Positions 13,405-15,526 of a DNA stretch of 15,526 nucleotides are shown here, one piece after another. The notes beneath the pieces are model-generated. The model made no database searches. It was not told the DNA's origin and saw only the letters and a program-made list of their open reading frames with translations. Positions within the stretch are counted from its first letter, which is position 1, and each line of letters begins with the position of its first letter. This DNA is from UBA4719 sp035654835 (GTDB lineage: Bacteria > Actinomycetota > Actinomycetes > Actinomycetales > Dermatophilaceae), in assembly GCA_035654835.1 (NCBI GenBank), contig DASRVZ010000228.1, forward strand, positions 1 to 15,526, given 5' to 3'. Made by a program: the position numbers and the translations under genes.

Positions 13405-15526
13405 CTACTTGGGGGCGACCAGCACGTTGAGCTGGTTGCCCTGCTTGGAGCTGCTCACCACGCGGATGGTCGTGCCCGTCTTCGGCACGTCTACGCCGTA
13501 CCACCCAGGCTGATAGCGGCCGAGGTGGTCGCCCGTGGCTCCATCGCCGTCATTGTTGAACCACCACGTACTCGTGTCATCGAACATCGGAACCGCCGCC
13601 TGCGACGGGATCGTGGTGGCCACGCTGTTCTTGTGCACGGTGATCGCGTCGGTGGCCTCGAGCCCGAAGGTCGAGTCGTAGGACAGAACCCGGGGACGCA
13701 GCAGCCACCCGTCGGATGAGTGAGCGAACGTCGGGTGGGCGTCGACCGGCAGAATCAGACCGCCGCCCGGGTGCTCACCCACGTTGTTGTCGCCGAACGA
13801 CTCGTCCCAGTAGGTCACGAGCATCCCGTTCTCGTATGGGTGCGTCTCCACCCAGTCCGGCTTCGAGTCCAGGAACCCAAAGTTGTAGGCAGTCTTCAGC
13901 GACGCGTCGTAGCCGTCGTACTGGCGGTTCTCGGCAACGTAGGCGTTGAAGTGAAGACTCTCCTCGGCTCCGACCGTGCGTCGGAAGCCGTTGAATACCC
14001 AGCCCTCGTCGGTCTCGGCGGTTCCCACGGAGGAGCCACCGATGGCCATGTCGTCAAGCGAAAGGCCGGGACGGCTGAGGCCGCCGTCGGTCTGGTAGCG
14101 GACACGTAACGCGTTCGTCCCTGCCGGCAGGGTTGCCTTGAGGTCGACATAGGCACCCGAGTCGTAACCGGCGGACACGTCAGTGAGGCCGGTACCACTG
14201 GTGTTGTAACCACTCTGGTCGGTGGCTGCCGAAGTGGACAGGTTCGTCGTCACGGGGAGCCACGACGTGCCGCCGTTGATGGAGGCCTCAATGAAGGCAT
14301 AGTCGTAGTCCAACTCGATGTCGTACCTGACCTTGGCGGTGAGGGAACCTGCTGTGATGCCGGAGGTCCTGGTCATCGAGTTGTTGAGGTCATCACCCGA
14401 ACCGCTGTAGAAGAACTGCGTGCCGCTCGCCGGAACTCCGACGTTATCGACCCGCTTCTTGTCCGGCAGGACTACGAACAATGCCGCCGTCTTCTTCGTC
14501 ACCGGGACGTTGGCCCCCAGAGCGTGCGAGGAGCGCACGCCGACGCGGGCGACGTCGTAGAACGGCCCCTGTGTGCCCTGGGCGCTCAGCCAGCCGAGCT
14601 GGAAGAGCTCCCACGCCATCAGGTCGGTTGGAGAGTCGCCGATGCCTGCGGGCCCACCATTGCCGATGTTGGCGCCGGAGCTCATCAGGGTCCAGAAGGC
14701 GGTGGAGTTCTCTGCGCCACCGGTGTTGCCCGAGGTGTCGTAGAGGTCCGGCAGGCCGAGGTCGTGGCCGAACTCGTGGGCGAAGACGCCGAGGCCGCCG
14801 TTCTCCGGCTGGATCGTGTAGTCGCCGACCCACGTGCCGGTCGGGTTGTCCGGAATGGTGACACCGGAGGACGTGCCACCCTGGCCGATATTGACTCCCG
14901 GGAACCCGCCCGGACCACCGCCGCTGACAGCGGCATACCAGCGGTGGCTCCAGATGGCGTCCGTGCCGTAGGTCGGGTCGCCGGAAGCCTGGTCACCGCC
15001 CGCGTGCACGATCTGGAAGTGGTCGATGAAACCGTCGGGCTCGTTGAAGTTGCCATCGCCGTCGATGTCGTAGCGGTCCGCCTTGTCGAACGTGGCGAGG
15101 TAAGTCTGGATTTCCGCCATGGTCTTGCCGCTGGCCAGCTGCTGCTGGGTCCAGAAGGCGAGTCCGTCGCGGATCAGGAACCAGGTGTTGTTGCAGACGA
15201 TCCCGCCGCAGGAGTCCCGGCCGTATCGCGCCTCGTTGAAGGGGACCTTGACCCACTCGGTGACGTCGCCGTTGACCGAGTACCGGCCTGAGGACTGCGT
15301 CTCGTAGTACTTCGCCATGCGGTTGAAGTACATGTCCTGGTAATGGCCCGTGTTGAAGTCCGACTGCCACAGGGTGGAGTTGTCCACCGCACGGTCCGGC
15401 TGCGGGATCTGGTTGTGCATGGGCCCGTCGAACCTCTGCGCGTCGCTCGCGGCGCTGCCGTCGACTTTCGTATCGGGGTACGCCGAGTGCCGGGTGTCGC
15501 CGAACTCCGCAAGGATGACAAATACG
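13405..15526 (-). CDS. M6 family metalloprotease, immune inhibitor A-like, 5' end missing
   Basis: This is the C-terminal ~706 residues of a secreted zinc metalloprotease; the frame runs off the right edge with no stop. The visible N-terminus (FVILAEFGDTRHSAY) is the start of the M6 catalytic domain. The zinc-binding HEFGHDLGLPD is encoded around 14746-14778 and is followed by a conserved DLYDT. The M6 features AENSTAFWTLMSSG and PTDLMAWELFQLGWL come next. After the catalytic domain is a beta-sandwich, MAM-like region (about YSGSGDDLNNSM to LSLDDMAIGG) and a C-terminal beta domain ending NVLVAPK. No LPXTG or transmembrane anchor is present at the C-terminus, so release into the medium is expected. 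The missing 5' part should hold a signal peptide and propeptide. Family members degrade host or environmental proteins; here the role is probably nutrient scavenging. Confidence 0.93.
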   Translation of the reverse strand, partial: VFVILAEFGDTRHSAYPDTKVDGSAASDAQRFDGPMHNQIPQPDRAVDNSTLWQSDFNTGHYQDMYFNRMAKYYETQSSGRYSVNGDVTEWVKVPFNEARYGRDSCGGIVCNNTWFLIRDGLAFWTQQQLASGKTMAEIQTYLATFDKADRYDIDGDGNFNEPDGFIDHFQIVHAGGDQASGDPTYGTDAIWSHRWYAAVSGGGPGGFPGVNIGQGGTSSGVTIPDNPTGTWVGDYTIQPENGGLGVFAHEFGHDLGLPDLYDTSGNTGGAENSTAFWTLMSSGANIGNGGPAGIGDSPTDLMAWELFQLGWLSAQGTQGPFYDVARVGVRSSHALGANVPVTKKTAALFVVLPDKKRVDNVGVPASGTQFFYSGSGDDLNNSMTRTSGITAGSLTAKVRYDIELDYDYAFIEASINGGTSWLPVTTNLSTSAATDQSGYNTSGTGLTDVSAGYDSGAYVDLKATLPAGTNALRVRYQTDGGLSRPGLSLDDMAIGGSSVGTAETDEGWVFNGFRRTVGAEESLHFNAYVAENRQYDGYDASLKTAYNFGFLDSKPDWVETHPYENGMLVTYWDESFGDNNVGEHPGGGLILPVDAHPTFAHSSDGWLLRPRVLSYDSTFGLEATDAITVHKNSVATTIPSQAAVPMFDDTSTWWFNNDGDGATGDHLGRYQPGWYGVDVPKTGTTIRVVSSSKQGNQLNVLVAPK

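Overview
The window is high-GC DNA with strong GC bias at third codon positions and many GTG starts. Its content includes a glnA2-glnE pair, an ANTAR regulator, a deazaflavin (F420)-dependent reductase-family protein, DUF1918/DUF1876, a SCO4226-type nickel-binding protein and an actinobacterial-style OtsA. Together these indicate an actinomycete. The Micrococcales (for example Intrasporangiaceae-like genera) are my best guess, but the sequence alone does not fix the genus.

Left part (1-3467), a loosely packed region of small regulatory or accessory genes: the 3' end of a PAS-ANTAR regulator (+); a small three-helix-bundle protein (-); a PhaB/FabG-like short-chain reductase (-) behind a leader of about 385 nt; an unrecognised 209-aa protein (-) with a perfect Shine-Dalgarno sequence; and a DUF4242/SCO4226-like nickel-binding protein (+) with a 15-bp inverted repeat upstream.

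Middle part (3487-7396): a GT20 trehalose-6-phosphate synthase (-) with an unusual N-terminal substrate loop and no otsB in view; an acyltransferase-3 family membrane protein (+) broken by a single frameshift near 5370; a nitroreductase-family deazaflavin-dependent protein (-); and a two-domain DUF1918-DUF1876 protein (+). Several of these families recur in actinobacterial stress, redox or dormancy gene sets. The grouping suggests a stress-adaptation neighbourhood, but I see no shared operator that proves co-regulation.

Right part (7454-15526), all on the minus strand: reading in the direction of transcription, the 3' 706 codons of a secreted M6 (immune inhibitor A-like) metalloprotease, a strong intrinsic terminator, glnA2, glnE and an MFS exporter. 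glnA2-glnE-MFS are closely spaced and probably co-transcribed. GlnE adenylylates and deadenylylates glutamine synthetase. The GlnA2 beside it lacks the tyrosine motif that GlnE modifies, so the enzyme's target (a GlnA1) should lie outside the window.

I found no CRISPR array, insertion sequence, tRNA/rRNA gene or recognisable phage or defence module. The points most worth a second look are the OtsA active-site substitution, the acyltransferase frameshift, the unknown 209-aa gene and the palindrome upstream of the nickel-binding gene.
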